DNA of 64,000 bases, from the NCBI GenBank assembly GCA_902729315.2, contig LR746272.1, positions 7,962,827 through 8,026,826 of the forward strand, given 5' to 3'. Positions 37,308 through 49,243 of this stretch are shown one piece after another (the stretch's first letter is position 1; every line of letters begins with the position of its first letter). The notes under the pieces were generated by a model. The model saw only the letters and a list, made by a program, of their open reading frames with translations, was not told the DNA's origin and made no database searches. This DNA comes from Spirodela intermedia (lineage: Eukaryota > Streptophyta > Magnoliopsida > Alismatales > Araceae). The position numbers were made by a program, and so were the translations under genes.

Positions 37308-37457
37308 AGGAACCTCTCACCGCCGGCGCCAGGTCTCCGGCGATGTCCTCCCGGCGAGCTCTCACCCCGTCCTGGTCCTCCAGGTCTCCGGTTTTGATGG
37401 AGTATGTAAAGTTGAGCGCTTTCGTGCCTTTTGATTCTTGTCTATACAGAACGATAA

Positions 37458-37557
37458 ATGGGCCTATGGGCCTAACGATAGGCCCATTAACATTGTTCCT
37501 CAGTGGGCTAGTTAACTGGGCCGGCTTATTATGTTTGTCGGCCTATTGCGGCCCAAT
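37458..37557. promoter_or_regulatory. Site II-like cluster in a 3' intergenic region
   Basis: Six TGGGCC/GGCCCA/GGCCTA-type cores lie within 100 bases. They sit about 150 bases after the CRK stop and far from any recognised start codon, so the promoter function is only suggested. Confidence 0.35.
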
Positions 37558-38039
37558 GTGAGCAGCATTAGCCTCGTTTGATCCGGCCCACCCTTTTAAT
37601 GGGCTGGATGAGATAAGATGGGTTTGGGCTCTATTCGGGCTCGCCTCATCCAGCCACTGATGGTGCGCACGTGGCAGTGGGTCCCGCAGTGGGGTGCTTT
37701 CTCTCTGAATAGCCCTAAGATAAATTAACATATTTGTACATATCCATTGTGACCTTTTTGCGGACGACACGTATTTAGAATCAAGGGCAAAAAAAAACAT
37801 ATCTCTGGCGTTTGGACTTTTCAGAAAAACAGCCGCTCCGAAGCATACCAAGCTTTTATCTCATTTCTCTCTCGACTTATAACCATAAAGAAGCTTAAAC
37901 AGTGAATCTAATAATTTTTATTTTTATGAATGAGAAGTAAATATTTATGAGTGCCCTATGAGTGCTCAATTTCGGCCTCTATGTTACGCCTCAAGAACAT
38001 AGCTTTTATGATGGCTATTTTGCAGTTACTCTCATCTAG

Positions 38040-38042
<3 letters not shown>

Positions 38043-38115
<73 letters not shown>
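38043..38115. repeat. Long (CT)n microsatellite
   Basis: An almost perfect CT run of about 73 bases, the longest in the window. Confidence 0.95.
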
Positions 38116-38122
<7 letters not shown>

Positions 38123-38419
38123 CCTCTTGGAGTCATTATAACAGCTTCTCCTATTTAATCAAGAGCTCGTTCGAAGAAATATCCAGCTAACCATGAGGAT
38201 GGCTTTGGTGTCACGGTGCAATGATTGCCGCCATATGAGAGCGAAAGCCGAGGGCTTCAAATGTCCCAGCTCACCGCTGTCGGTCGGGAGTGGGAATATA
38301 GCATGCTGACCTATTTTTTGTCTAGGCTTTGACTTTAAATTTTTCCCCTGGAGGAAAGCCGGGTAGATTTGTCTTGACTGGGCCCCCGACCTTGCTGATG
38401 TTCGGCCGGGGAAACCCAC

Positions 38420-38442
38420 AGAGAGAGAGAGAGAGAGAGAGA
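38420..38442. repeat. (GA)n microsatellite
   Basis: Eleven GA units downstream of the KNOX stop codon. Confidence 0.8.
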
Positions 38443-38602
38443 TGAACCTCCTCCTCCTCTCTCACTAACCTTACAGAGTAGGGGTGTGAATGGGTCTGGT
38501 AAGTTCAAAGCCTACACTCTTGAACCAACTCGATAAAGAGAAATTAGCCCGGCCTAACCAGTCCGTATCTAGCCTTCAATAAAAATATGTGGCCCATATA
38601 TC

Positions 38603-38611
<9 letters not shown>

Positions 38612-38634
<23 letters not shown>
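38612..38634. repeat. (CT)n microsatellite
   Basis: About eleven CT units, about 250 bases downstream of the KNOX stop codon. Confidence 0.8.
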
Positions 38635-38878
38635 AGACCCCTAACATAATTCTCAAGTAAGGTGAGAGAGAGCCTACAACCCACATTGCACATCAAATAT
38701 GAAGAATTAAATCGGACCCTCTGTGGATCATGTCCGAACCAGATTTACAGGCGAGCCCGACCCCAGCACAACTCATCTCGCAGCGTAAAAAACCAGAACT
38801 TGAGAGATTTAGTCACTTCAGGAGGGTGGCGGTCAACGGGGGGGACGACGTCCCCAAGTTCAGAGACGCTGACCTTGG

Positions 38879-40122
38879 TCAGCCATCGAGATAGAAGGGA
38901 GAAGAGAGGGAGTCGAGGACGGCGAACTGCATGCTCTCCGACGGCTTCCAGCGGCGCTTCCTCTGGTTGATGAACCAGTTGTTGATCTGCTTCTGGTTCA
39001 ACCCCGTCGACTCCACCAGCGCCAGCTTGTCGGCGTCCTGAGACACGGATCAAAGACGAAATCTTTTCTTCAGAACTCGATCATAATTCTCGTGGGCAGC
39101 ATTTATATAGTCAGATCGCGCCGCTAAATCTGATGGGTCAATCCCATCGTTGACGACCGGTCGGCCCATCACCTTCAAAAGAATCAAGATCAATATACAA
39201 CGACCGGAGAATTCCCATTCATTTAAACCGTAATTTTTCTTTTCTCCAGATTGATGGGAGGTCATTTAGAAGTGGGTGGAGTATTCCCATCCATCTGAAT
39301 CACAATGTTCTACCTCTCCCTGTTAATGTGATTATCTAAACTGGTTTCCCCTCTCGATTCCAGACGAGATCTGAAGATCTGCTACATGAATAGTAGGGAT
39401 AAAATCCGATGTAACAAAGTCAGCGGTTAAATCGAAAACGGAATGACGATTTTCAGATAGAACAGCTTCCTCACAGCAGTTTAGTCTCCCAACTGATGCG
39501 ATGAGGATCTACCAGCATGATCTCAGAGCTCCAGAGCCGATCTGAGACCATTTCTATGTGAGAATAATCGCGTATTGACTCAAGCCGACGGATAAAATTA
39601 GTCAACTAACGTTCGTCCTCGAATGGTTTAATGATTGGAGGCAATGGCGAGAGGTAAACCCACCGTCGGATATGGCCATTTGTAATGGAGATTCCACCAG
39701 TCGAGGAGGGTTTGCCGGGCTTCCTTGGGCAGGTTTCCCTTCTTCTTCTTCTTAGAGAAATCCTGCTTGAGGCTACTCAGGTAGCCGCTGTACCTGCGAA
39801 GGAGCTCGTCCCTGAGCTCCCTTTCCTCCCTCCTCGCAGCCGAACCGCGAGTGCCGACCTCCCCGCCGCTTGATTCCTCCTCCGATGATCTCGCGGCCTC
39901 CGCTGATGACAGGGAGATGAAAGCGGCTGTTAACGTGCAGATCATTTGCGGCTGAGAAATGAGATCATAGTCGGAGGATAAATCAACTGCATATTTTCCA
40001 TCAGCTCTATTTTTGATCTATAGAGCTGGTGGGTAGTCGAATCAGGGTAGGCTAGAGTAGGCTGAGTAACCTTTCGGGTTCACTCGTTGCTCTCTGGTGC
40101 ACGTAGAAAGAAACACAGGTGA

Positions 40123-40187
<65 letters not shown>

Positions 40188-41767
40188 CCTACCTATTTAT
40201 GTAAGTCCAGGACCTAAAGAGAGATGAGGAGATGCTTATATCCACACAGCGCTACGTTCGCCAGTCTATTCACCATCTCTGACAGAAGAAATGATAAACC
40301 CAGCAGCAAACTAGGACTCTTCTCTAGTCCGCCTGCATCATGTTGACGATCCCACATGCTTCGGGCTTGTGTGAACCTCCTATCACATTTACTTTGGCTA
40401 CGACTACCCAAGGCCCACCCCCCTATCTCTCTCCCAGTCTCTCTCTCTCTAGACCGAGGTGAAAAGGAAGAGAGAGGATAAGAAAAAGGAAACCCTAGAA
40501 CCCGTCCAAGCAGCAGACAAGAAACATTCGATCGCCGCAAGAAGCTCTCTTTTCCAGTGTGACAGTTCTGATCTAGCACCACCGCTACTAAAACGGCGAG
40601 GACCTAACTACCCTGCAGAAGAATAAATATAAGATAATAGGATATTACCAACCCAAAGACGATGAGTACAAAGGCCGAAGATCTCTACTATTCTTCTCGT
40701 GAAAGCCGGGAGGAAGAACCAACCAGAGGTGAGGGCGCTGTCCTTGCAGAGGTTGCTGAGCTGCTTCTCGACGCTGTTGAGGAAAGTCGTCGCCTCGTCG
40801 AACGGCCGGGCGAGGTCGGATCTGTACTTGGCCAGGACCTCGCAGTAGGTGACCTGCGAGATGCGGAAGAACCGGCGGATCGACGTGATCAGACGAAGTC
40901 CGGAAACATTCACGAGCATGTCGGAGCGGAGAGATCGTCACCATGAACTGATCGAGCTCGGGATCGGCTCCTAACATGCTGGAGATGGCGTGCGGCCGCT
41001 TGAGGTTGCTCCCTCGACGGATCTCGTCCAGCAGCGAAACCATCTCCGGCGGCGCTCCCACCTGAGAGAGGGAAGGAGAGAGAGAGAGAGAGGAAAGATG
41101 AGAATGCTGCTGTTCCGTGATTCTTCTCGTTCTTCGATCTTTTAGGAGATCATCGTGATTCCACTGGGAGAAGGAAGAGAGAAGATAAAGAAGGTTTCTA
41201 CTTTCATCTTACGTGTTTACGTGTTTTGATTCTTTACCGGGTTTACCTTGAACACGGATGAAACGAAACAATTTGATACGGAGAAGAAGAAGAAGAAGCA
41301 AGTATTATATTTTCAGAGAGAAAGCGCGCAGAGGAGAGAATTGATCACTACCGAGAGAAAGAGAAGGCTTCTCCTCCCGTCTTCCTGTAGCAAAACCATT
41401 TGAGCGGAACAGCAGAGGAAGGATAATAATTTTAGAGAGAGAGAGAGAGAGAGTTGATATGGAATTGAACTACCGCTACCTTCTGGCAGTCTATGTAGGC
41501 GTCGAGGAGACGAGGGTAGAGAGGGTGGGAGGCGATCTTGCTCTTAATGGTGCTGCCGCTGCAGATCGTTTCCTCCCCCGCCGCCATTTCTCCTCCTATC
41601 ACCACCGTCGGCGGCGCCGGCGCCTCCCCCCAACCTCCTCCGGCCACCACCACCGACGACTCCGAGTAGCAGGCCCCACCGTACCCGGGTATCCTCCCCG
41701 AAAAACCCTCCTGGTCATCCCCTCCGCCGGTCACCAGCTCCTGGTGCAGATCGAACACCTCCTCCAT
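38879..41767 (-). CDS. Class I KNOX homeodomain transcription factor
   Basis: Five exons (41767-41480, 41061-40942, 40853-40724, 39902-39664, 39037-38879) give 311 residues. KNOX1 spans exons 1-2 ([20 protein letters not shown], then [14 protein letters not shown]). KNOX2 is in exon 3 ([19 protein letters not shown]). Exon 4 carries an acidic Ser/Glu-rich linker, the ELK domain ([20 protein letters not shown]) and the start of the TALE homeodomain with its PYP loop ([12 protein letters not shown]). Exon 5 holds helix 3 ([18 protein letters not shown]). The intron inside the homeodomain is conserved in the family. Such proteins pair with BELL partners in the nucleus and keep meristem cells undifferentiated. 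The length matches short class I members (KNAT2/6 or OSH71 type), but I cannot assign the ortholog. The real start is the ATG at 41767. Introns 1 and 3 contain GA/TC tracts. Confidence 0.93.
40126..40190. repeat. (CT)n and (ATCT)n tract in KNOX intron 3
   Basis: About 18 CT units followed by ATCT units, inside intron 3 (40723-39903) of the KNOX gene. On the gene strand it reads as GA repeats. Confidence 0.9.
41063..41095. repeat. (GA)n tract at the KNOX exon 2 acceptor
   Basis: A GA-rich run in intron 1 that on the gene strand forms the pyrimidine tract directly before exon 2 at 41061. Confidence 0.8.
41432..41453. repeat. (GA)n tract in KNOX intron 1
   Basis: Ten to eleven GA units about 27 bases downstream of the exon 1 donor. 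Confidence 0.85.
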
Positions 41768-43055
41768 GGCCAATCCTCAACCTCGGGGAAGAAGAAGAAG
41801 ACGAAGAAGACGACGACAATGAGGAGAAGGCGGAGGACAGCAGAAAGATCCTCCTATAAATACCCCACAAATTCTCTCATGATTCTCTCCTCATCACCTA
41901 ATCATCCGACTAGAGACGAGAAAAAAACAAGTGCGTCGCTTAGATCAGAGACGAGCTGTTCGATTCAGAAGCGCAGTCTCCGTACCTCTCAATTGCCCAA
42001 CTCGAGAGATCACCGCCCTCTCCCTACCCTTCCTCCCCTCCCTCTTTCTATCTCCAGTAGCAGCCCGACGACAGCGGGGCCACCTCGTAATGACCAAGAG
42101 GGCCCTTCACTGACTCGTCCCCCGGGCATTCCGGCTGCTGCAGGCCCGCCTCAGACGCCTCGTTCTAGAGAGATGGGCACTTATCCCCCGGAACGCCCTT
42201 CTTCCCTCCCTCTACCAGAGGAGAGAGGAGAGAGAAAGGCACGGACGAAGAGAGATAGAGAGAGAAATACTGATGTGATTGATGGATTGATTGACGGGCA
42301 GCAGAACAAGAAATGACGGCTCTCAGCCTCGGTGCCCGCCAAGAGCTGCATGCCTAGCTTCTCCTGGGATTCTCCATCGCTACCTCCCTACCCTCATAGG
42401 GGTACTTTCGTTATATTCCATCCACACAGCCCATGCGGGTCCCACTAGTCAGGTGTCCATATGGTCAAACTTTGTAGGTAAAGTCCCATTAAAATCCTCG
42501 TGACTCTACTCGGAGCCCAGGTGATAACCGGGCATTTCTCCAATATTTCATCATCAGGGCCAATAGAGAGAGAGCAGAGCAGAGCAGAGAGCAGAGCCCC
42601 CAGCTAGCTGCCAACTAGTCAACGCTGAACCTCACCGCCTAATTTCGGATGGGATGTAGGCCAGAAAAGCCGGCTAAGGGGGGAGGGAGGGAGGGGAAAA
42701 GTCAAACCAAGTGGGCTCCTGCTGACTTTTGCGTTATATGGCTAGATTAGGCAAGATTAGACGGGCAGGAAACCTACTTAAGAACCGCCCACATACTCCA
42801 TTTTATTTTCCACCTCCAGAAAAGAAAAAAAAAACCCTTAAAAATCTATGCCACGCCGAATAACCTTCTTCAAGTAAAATATATAAACTGGGAAGAGCGA
42901 GAAAGAAGAGAGAGAGAGAGAGAGAGAGAAGAGAGACAAAATTCCCAAGAACAGCAATCCTACCACGTGAATAATTCGACACGGAACAGACGACCTGGGG
43001 AGTTGACGAGGGTACTACCGGGGAAGGGACACGGATGGCGAAATGGAGATTCGAT
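41768..43055. other. KNOX 5' flank and eS12 3' flank
   Basis: It holds the KNOX promoter and leader on the left and the eS12 3' UTR on the right. A TATAAATA/TATTTATA palindrome lies at about 41854-41861, 85 bases upstream of the KNOX ATG. A GA run lies at 42909-42929. Longer open frames here (plus strand from 41459) are low-complexity and not supported. Confidence 0.45.
42909..42929. repeat. (GA)n microsatellite
   Basis: Ten GA units about 130 bases downstream of the eS12 stop codon. Confidence 0.8.
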
Positions 43056-43726
43056 TCAGTGGGACTTCACGTACTCCTGGACTATGTGAAGGCCCTCCGA
43101 CTCCTCCCCGTAGTCCTGCCAAGAACAACAGACACCGCCGGAGAGACCCGACCCATGATCAATCATTCACAGCATCTCCTAGATAATAAATTCCATGGAC
43201 TATATCCAAATATATATAAATATATATATGTACGAATATGAAAGGGGAGGGGGGGCGGTTTGTTTGGTTCAAACCTTGACGACCACGCAAGAGCAGCCCA
43301 CAACCTTTCTGGCCTTCCCTTCCGAATCGATCTTGCAGAGCTGTGCCAAATAAGGAGATAATCTTTTTATTTACGCAAGAAATATTTTTTTTATTGAGAT
43401 TTTTCACATGGGTTTGAGGAATATTACTCACTCCGGCCCACTCCCCCAGGGTTTTTGCGCTGGGCACGGTGACCAAGTGCACGTTGTGCTCGGCGCAGAG
43501 GGCTTTGACCAGCTTGACGTAGTCGGGCTGGTCGCAGTCCTCGGCCAGCAAGCACAGCTGGGCGGCGTGCTTCTCAATGGCCTTGGCCCCTTCGTGGAGG
43601 CCACGGGCGACGCCGTCGTGGGCGAGAGACTTCTTTATGACGAGCTGCAGTGCAGTCATCAGGTCCATCGGCTCCCCCAGAGCAGGGGCGGGGGGGGTCT
43701 CGGGCACCACAGGTGTAGCCTCCTCG
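43056..43726 (-). CDS. RPS12: 40S ribosomal protein eS12 (5' codons not located)
   Basis: Three exons (43726-43432, 43340-43275, 43115-43056) encode nearly all of eS12, a component of the small-subunit head. Motifs include [51 protein letters not shown], then [18 protein letters not shown] and the end QEYVKSH. The first coding exon starts with the last base of a codon followed by GEEATPVV-like residues, so only the first two or three codons, including ATG, are missing. They should lie in a small upstream exon. I searched the minus strand up to 45,930 for ATGTC-N-GG next to a donor and found none. A leader exon with telo-box is likely near 45,985-45,932, implying about 2.2 kb of intron. That interval is AT-rich with no other gene seen. 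Family call is certain; the 5' structure is not. Confidence 0.92.
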
Positions 43727-45931
43727 CTGCCGGAAGCAAGCGATCCACTCAGTAAGACGATATTAAAAAAGAGAAAAAGGACGGAAGCTGCACTGATATT
43801 GTTAACAATCTTTCAAGCCTAGGGTACAGTGGGCTCATCTCTATCGTGACAAGCAGAAATTCAAGCCACTTTAAGATATTTTTCAAATAATTGAAGACAA
43901 GTCAAACACGCATGAGGTCTTAACATAGCTAGCAACTGGACGGAATACAAGGGTGAAAATCCATGTATGGCTGTGAACATAAATCACCGATTTGGAAGCA
44001 GTGGAAAATAAAAAAGCATATCGCTAATAAGAAGAAGAAACAAGATTTATCAGACGGTACTTATGATTTTAAAACCCCAACAAGGCGCTAGATGCAAAAG
44101 AAAAATTGACAACTTTGCTTGTCACCAGGCTAGCCCGATGCATATTATTGTAAAAATTGTATGAGATACATAGTGAAGTAACAGGTTTTTGAGTGTATTA
44201 CATGGTGAGAGAGCTGGGAACACATGTCATACGGAATTTTTCTTAAAGATGATTTATTTTCCTGTGTCAACAAGGACAGCATATATAAAAAATAACTGTT
44301 TTTAAATAATGACATTATTTAGTTCATCCTGCCATGAACTCCAGAAAAAATTATTGATGTTACGCATATTTTCAAAGAGACGAGGTTCCATTGCACAACG
44401 TCTAACTGGTCTCCTAATTTTTCTTCAAAGTCACACAACCTCACCCAGGAAACCAAGGATTAAAAAAACTTTATACGGCTTAAAAGTAATAAATTGAAAA
44501 TGATCTCATCAGGGTAAAGTATAATCGTACCATGAGATTCAAATTAAAAAAAACTTCAATAGATCATCGAATTCATCATATCAAAACAATTTGATTGCTA
44601 ACATGCAAGAAAAAACAAGAAGTCGATCGAAAAAATTTGATTGTCGTTTTACTTTTTGAACAAGTTACAATATACGATGTGTACAAACACCAACAAAGTC
44701 GATCGACTAAGTTTTTATACGTTGGTTTTCCTTTAGCAGTCAAAGCATCTGTAGATAAAAAATCAAACAAAGAAATGTGTTTCTTCCATCATAAACGTCC
44801 AGATAATAACTCATGGACCTCAGGAATCACTTTCGAGACCTTTCCTCACTTAGATCAACGGTTAACTTGAGACCTTCCGTCGTCTCAAAGCTTTCAACTC
44901 TTGAGTTCCATGACAAGAATTGTAATGGGGAAGTGAAATGTTCTATCATGCAGGGCAGATGAGAATCCTGGATATAGGGAAAAGTCCCATAACGTATTAA
45001 TTACTACCTGTACGATTATCAGACACATAAAATGAGCATATTATAAAGCTGGCACCAATCTATGTCCCCACCCTATTTAAGACATAAGCATGGTATGCTC
45101 AATTGAAAAACTACTCGAAGAAAATTCCACCTAGGAATGACGTGATGAATAGTCCAAGTGCGTGTTACGCATCTGATCTGATATTTTAAAAAATGAATAA
45201 ATTTTGTGCTAAACGGTTAGTATAGGCTAATAAGATAGCAAGTTTAGGGACACATGACCACACATACAAAGTCCACGGTATAGTCCCAAAGCATCCTAAT
45301 TCAAGACATCCAAGCATTCAGCAAACAATGGCCATCATCCCATTCAACTCGCACGCATGGCTGCCCGCCAGTTCACCAAAAATTAAGCCTTCGTAACAGG
45401 CGTACTGGACCTATTGCTACAAGACTAAGTGCGATGCCTAACTACTACGAAGTAATAGCCTAGTTACACGGGTATGGAAATTCGGACGATCTGTACGCCC
45501 TGAAGGTTGAGAAGACGAATCAGACAAGTCACATTCTTCGTAAGCAGACTGGCAGACATAATGAAACGGGAATTGCAGAGGGATACAGCATGAAGCAAGT
45601 AACGCGTGAGCAGGTCGTTCCAGAAAATAATTGATACCAGAGCCAGGCACAAGGAACATAGTAGGAAAAGATTGAAAATATCCACGATAGGAATGGCCAG
45701 AGTATCAAATCGAGTACCTCGCCATTCTTTCTTTCAGTCGATCTACGCGAAACAGATGCCCACTTGCCCTCCGCACGCTCCTACCACTCGAGGGAAAAAA
45801 AATGCAGTTAGACACCCCAGCACGAGCGCGGGACGAGAGAGGATCGAGTAGAAAAGAGACGGAACAGATGGAGCTCGGTGAGAGGTGTCAGAGCAAGAAG
45901 ATGAGGAGAGCGCCGGCGGCGGCCGATACCT

Positions 45932-46012
45932 AGAGGAAGCTGCGAGGATTAGGGTTTCCGGAGGTGGCGCGGGAGGAGAAACAAAGGGCGATGGGATAAC
46001 CCTTATATATAA
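45932..46012 (-). promoter_or_regulatory. Probable eS12 promoter and leader exon with telo-box
   Basis: On the minus strand a TATA box (TTATATATAA, 46012-46003) is followed about 45 bases later by AAACCCTAA (near 45956-45948) and then a donor CTCTAG|GTATCG near 45931. A telo-box just after the start of transcription is a known mark of plant ribosomal protein genes, which supports linking this exon to eS12. The link itself is inferred. Confidence 0.55.
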
Positions 46013-46601
46013 TCCGTGAAGAGAAGCCGTCTCCCACGGGCCACAGGAGGACCAACAAAACATAGATCGGATCCACCTATCTGACGGTCACGATTTGTCA
46101 ATCACGCTGTATGCAAAATAATTGGCGTAATAGATTTAAAAATATCAAATAAAATTGGCCACCTTAATTATCGAATTTATGCGGGTCTTTATTTATAATT
46201 AAAAAATACCGCAAGTCAACTAATTTACTGGGGTACCAGATCATTTTAAGATTATTTAATTCGATAATTCGCTACCAATTGTAATTAAAATCACATATTT
46301 TTAATACCAAATATAATTAAAAAACACATTTTCATATAAAAAAATGTGAATCACATATTTAGACGAAAAAAAACCAGAGAAAAAAAACCGCGTACTAGAA
46401 AAAAAAATCTCTCACCAAAAATCTTAGCAACTATAAAGAATAGGCTGCAAAAAATAAATAATTACGGCTAAACCCATGTCCAGTTACAAAGTATTACATG
46501 AAATATTTAGCTTGATAACTTATATACGGGAAATAAATAATTACAGCTAAAACCCATTTATAGGGGAAAAATGAATTTTCTCAAGATCTCGTGATGAATG
46601 A
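46013..46601. other. AT-rich intergenic region, eS12 / TBL
   Basis: It holds the upstream side of the eS12 promoter and the TBL 3' UTR. It is very AT-rich with homopolymer A runs; nothing else was seen. Confidence 0.5.
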
Positions 46602-47044
46602 TTAGGCATCTGACTGGGTTCCCCAGGATCCTCTCCCCACCGTCAGCAGAGACGCATAGAGCAGCTCGTTCCACGCGTCGGGCACTCCGGGGAGGCACCA
46701 GTGGCTGCAGTCTTGGGGCTTCTCCCGGGCGATCTGATGCGTGGATGTCTTGAAGTTCTTTCTGTAGATCGAAGGGTGGCCGTCCTTTCGGTAGTCTGTG
46801 AGGCGGCTGACGTTGAGGTAGATCACCGGGGTCCTCATCCGCATCAGTACCTGTTCCAGAGCCGTCATCTTATCGGGGTGGTCCCTCAGGAAGCTCTGGT
46901 TGGTGATGGGCTCGGTCTCCTGGTGGCACTGGCCCCCCGAGTTCCATTGTCCCCCGCTGCAGAAGATCGGGAAGCTCGTCACTTGATAGCCACGGGGTCG
47001 TGTTCAAGAAAAATGGAAGATTTACCCAGAGAAAGTATCAAAGG

Positions 47045-47096
<52 letters not shown>

Positions 47097-49034
47097 TCTG
47101 ATGGATAGACCCGAACATGATCGCCACGGGGTCGTGTTCAAGAAAATGGAAGATTTAACCGGAAAAAGTATCAGAGGGAATTGCAACCACAAGAGAGAGA
47201 GAAATAGATAGATAGATAGATAGATAGATAGAGCGAGAGAGAGAGAGATAGTGAGAGAGAGAGAGAATGATCTGATGCATAGACCTGAACATGAAATGAG
47301 AAGCCAATTTCCACAGAAATACTCGTTGAAATGATTCCAGATGAGTTTTCGGGAAATATACCTGAAATGGGTGCGAGAATACCCTCTGAACATAACCTGA
47401 GTTTTTCTGGAGTCGATATTCTCGTCGACCCATTTCGCCCAAGTCCAAAGAGCCTTCTTGTAAGCTTCCATGACATCGAGAACCGAATATACCCGATCCC
47501 CTTCTTGATAATAGTTGATCCTGTCATTTGATTTAGGCAATAAATGCATGAATCTACCGAATAAATAATCTTAATAACTATGCTCACCCTTTCGATGTCT
47601 TCTCATGAGTCCACCAATGTCCTGTGTTGAAAACCACGATATCTGCCTTCTGGTATGCTGAAGTCGTTCCATCCATTACATCCAATCTCAGCTTCTCACC
47701 TTCCGACCCATTTAGGCTACCATTGAACACTTCTCTGACAAGAAACGGGGACCTTACGAAGTCCACAGAGCAGTTATAATCCTGAAATGAAATAAAGAAT
47801 AAATGATATGTTTTAATTAATTCCTGAAATGAGAGTTTGAAAATAATATAAGAAGCCCACCTCGAATATGATAGAATAATATCCGCTTGTTTTGAACTGC
47901 CTCTTCCCGGACATCTCATAAACCCTGTTCTTGTTCTGTATGCTATGTCGAAGAATGCACACGAGAGATTCCCACATGTTTCGGTTTAGTGAGTCTCCAA
48001 CAAAGATCAGCCTCTGGCCACTCAACCTTCTCAGAAAATCGGTCGCATTCAACCTGTTAAGAAGGAACAGAAGATTTTGGTTCATGCAAAATCATTAAAA
48101 TAAGAGTCTAAAGATTCGGATAAGTGGAATTATCAGCACTTCAAAGGGAAATCTTCATAGTTTTTGGTATTATTTCCGTCATGATTCTGAGAAAACTGAT
48201 GATATCATCAATGCATAAATTATAAAACCATGTCTAAAATGAGATTAATCTCGAATAAAACACTATTTATTGGGTATAATTTACTAGCAGATCTGATTCA
48301 ACGTCATCCATGTCCGAGACAGCTCGAAAAGCACGGGATTTATTGGGTATCTTACACGAGTAAACGTGAGAAATGCGTCTCTCTTACCTGGGAATTTCGC
48401 ATTCATTCGGCTGCCACCTCCACTTCATGAAATCGTCATCAGGTCTTCCATTGTCTTGGCAGTTGAAATCCGGATCAATGTAAGGGCATGAACCTGGTGG
48501 ATAATACGGCTTGCTTTCATCTCTCACCCATCTGCCCTTGAAAGTATCGCACTTACCGTCAAGCCCACTGCGTATCCTCCCCGAGGAAGAGACTCTGAGG
48601 GTAGCTGCTGTCTGGGGAGCTGCATTCGTTCTGTCACTCATATCAGAACCCACGCCGGTGCGCTTCCGGTCAGATTTTTCCAGCGCGCCTCCCTTTCTGT
48701 CCCTGCTCCCATCTGCAGGTGCACTGCCACCCGAACCTGTTCCCTTAATATCTGCTTTCACCTCACCACCCCGCTCTACCACATGATCCTCTCTCTCCGG
48801 CGACCAGAACTCCTGTTGGTGCGGCGATCGTACAGCGGGAGTGACGGAGAAGATCCAAAGAAGCATAGAATCAGAGAAATCGACATCGGCTGCGCCGTTA
48901 TCGCTGCCGACGGAGATCAGCATGAAAACCAAGAGCAATGCAAACAGGCCAAGTCCGAAGCGGAATAGCGCCCTGCGCTTGGAAAGTACCACGGAGACGA
49001 AGCCCTCCAGGGATGGGGGCTTCTTCATCTCCAT
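46602..49034 (-). CDS. TRICHOME BIREFRINGENCE-LIKE O-acetyltransferase
   Basis: Five exons (49034-48388, 48053-47861, 47781-47588, 47520-47362, 46956-46602) give 515 residues. A short cytosolic N-terminus and one signal anchor ([18 protein letters not shown]) mark a type II Golgi protein. A Ser/Gly/Arg-rich stem follows. The TBL domain begins [20 protein letters not shown] and [19 protein letters not shown]. The PC-esterase domain carries the GDS motif ([16 protein letters not shown]) and the C-terminal DxxH motif ([20 protein letters not shown]), which give the catalytic Ser, Asp and His. Family members acetylate xylan, mannan or other wall polysaccharides; the substrate here cannot be read from sequence. 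Three-quarters of the last intron is a tandem duplication with GA and GATA runs. Confidence 0.92.
46989..47298. repeat. Tandem duplication with GA/GATA tracts in the TBL last intron
   Basis: Two copies, about 46989-47122 and 47123-47298. Each starts GCCACGGGGTCGTGTTCAAG and contains AAGTATCA-AGGG, a GA tract and AATGATCTGATG-ATAGACC-GAACATGA. The left copy has a long pure GA run (about 47048-47091). The right copy has a (GATA)n block at about 47205-47232 flanked by GA. Confidence 0.88.
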
Positions 49035-49197
49035 TCTCCCTCACCCGATGACGCAACAAGCAGTCTAGCAAGGTCGACCTAGCGGGAAGGAAGGAAGGGA
49101 GACGTCTCCTTCCTTCTCCTGAAGAAGGAAAGCCGGGGGAGCAAAGAATGGCAGCCCCTGGCTTGCTGTTAGCAGTCGGCCATGATCCTACCATATC

Positions 49198-49243
<46 letters not shown>

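Larger units (their letters stand above)
37308..38878. other. Convergent intergenic region, CRK / KNOX
   Basis: Between two gene 3' ends. It holds a dense GGCCCA/TGGGCC cluster (37458-37557), a long CT microsatellite (38043-38115), a GA run (38420-38442) and a CT run (38612-38634). No coding segment was supported. Confidence 0.5.

Noticed and set aside
41459-42316. A 285-codon plus-strand open frame across the KNOX first exon and upstream region.
   Set aside because: The first part is antisense to KNOX exon 1 and the rest is Ser/Pro/Arg-rich leader sequence without domain features.
44595-44870. A 91-codon plus-strand open frame in the proposed eS12 intron.
   Set aside because: AT-rich, no motif, no promoter context; its length is within chance for this composition.
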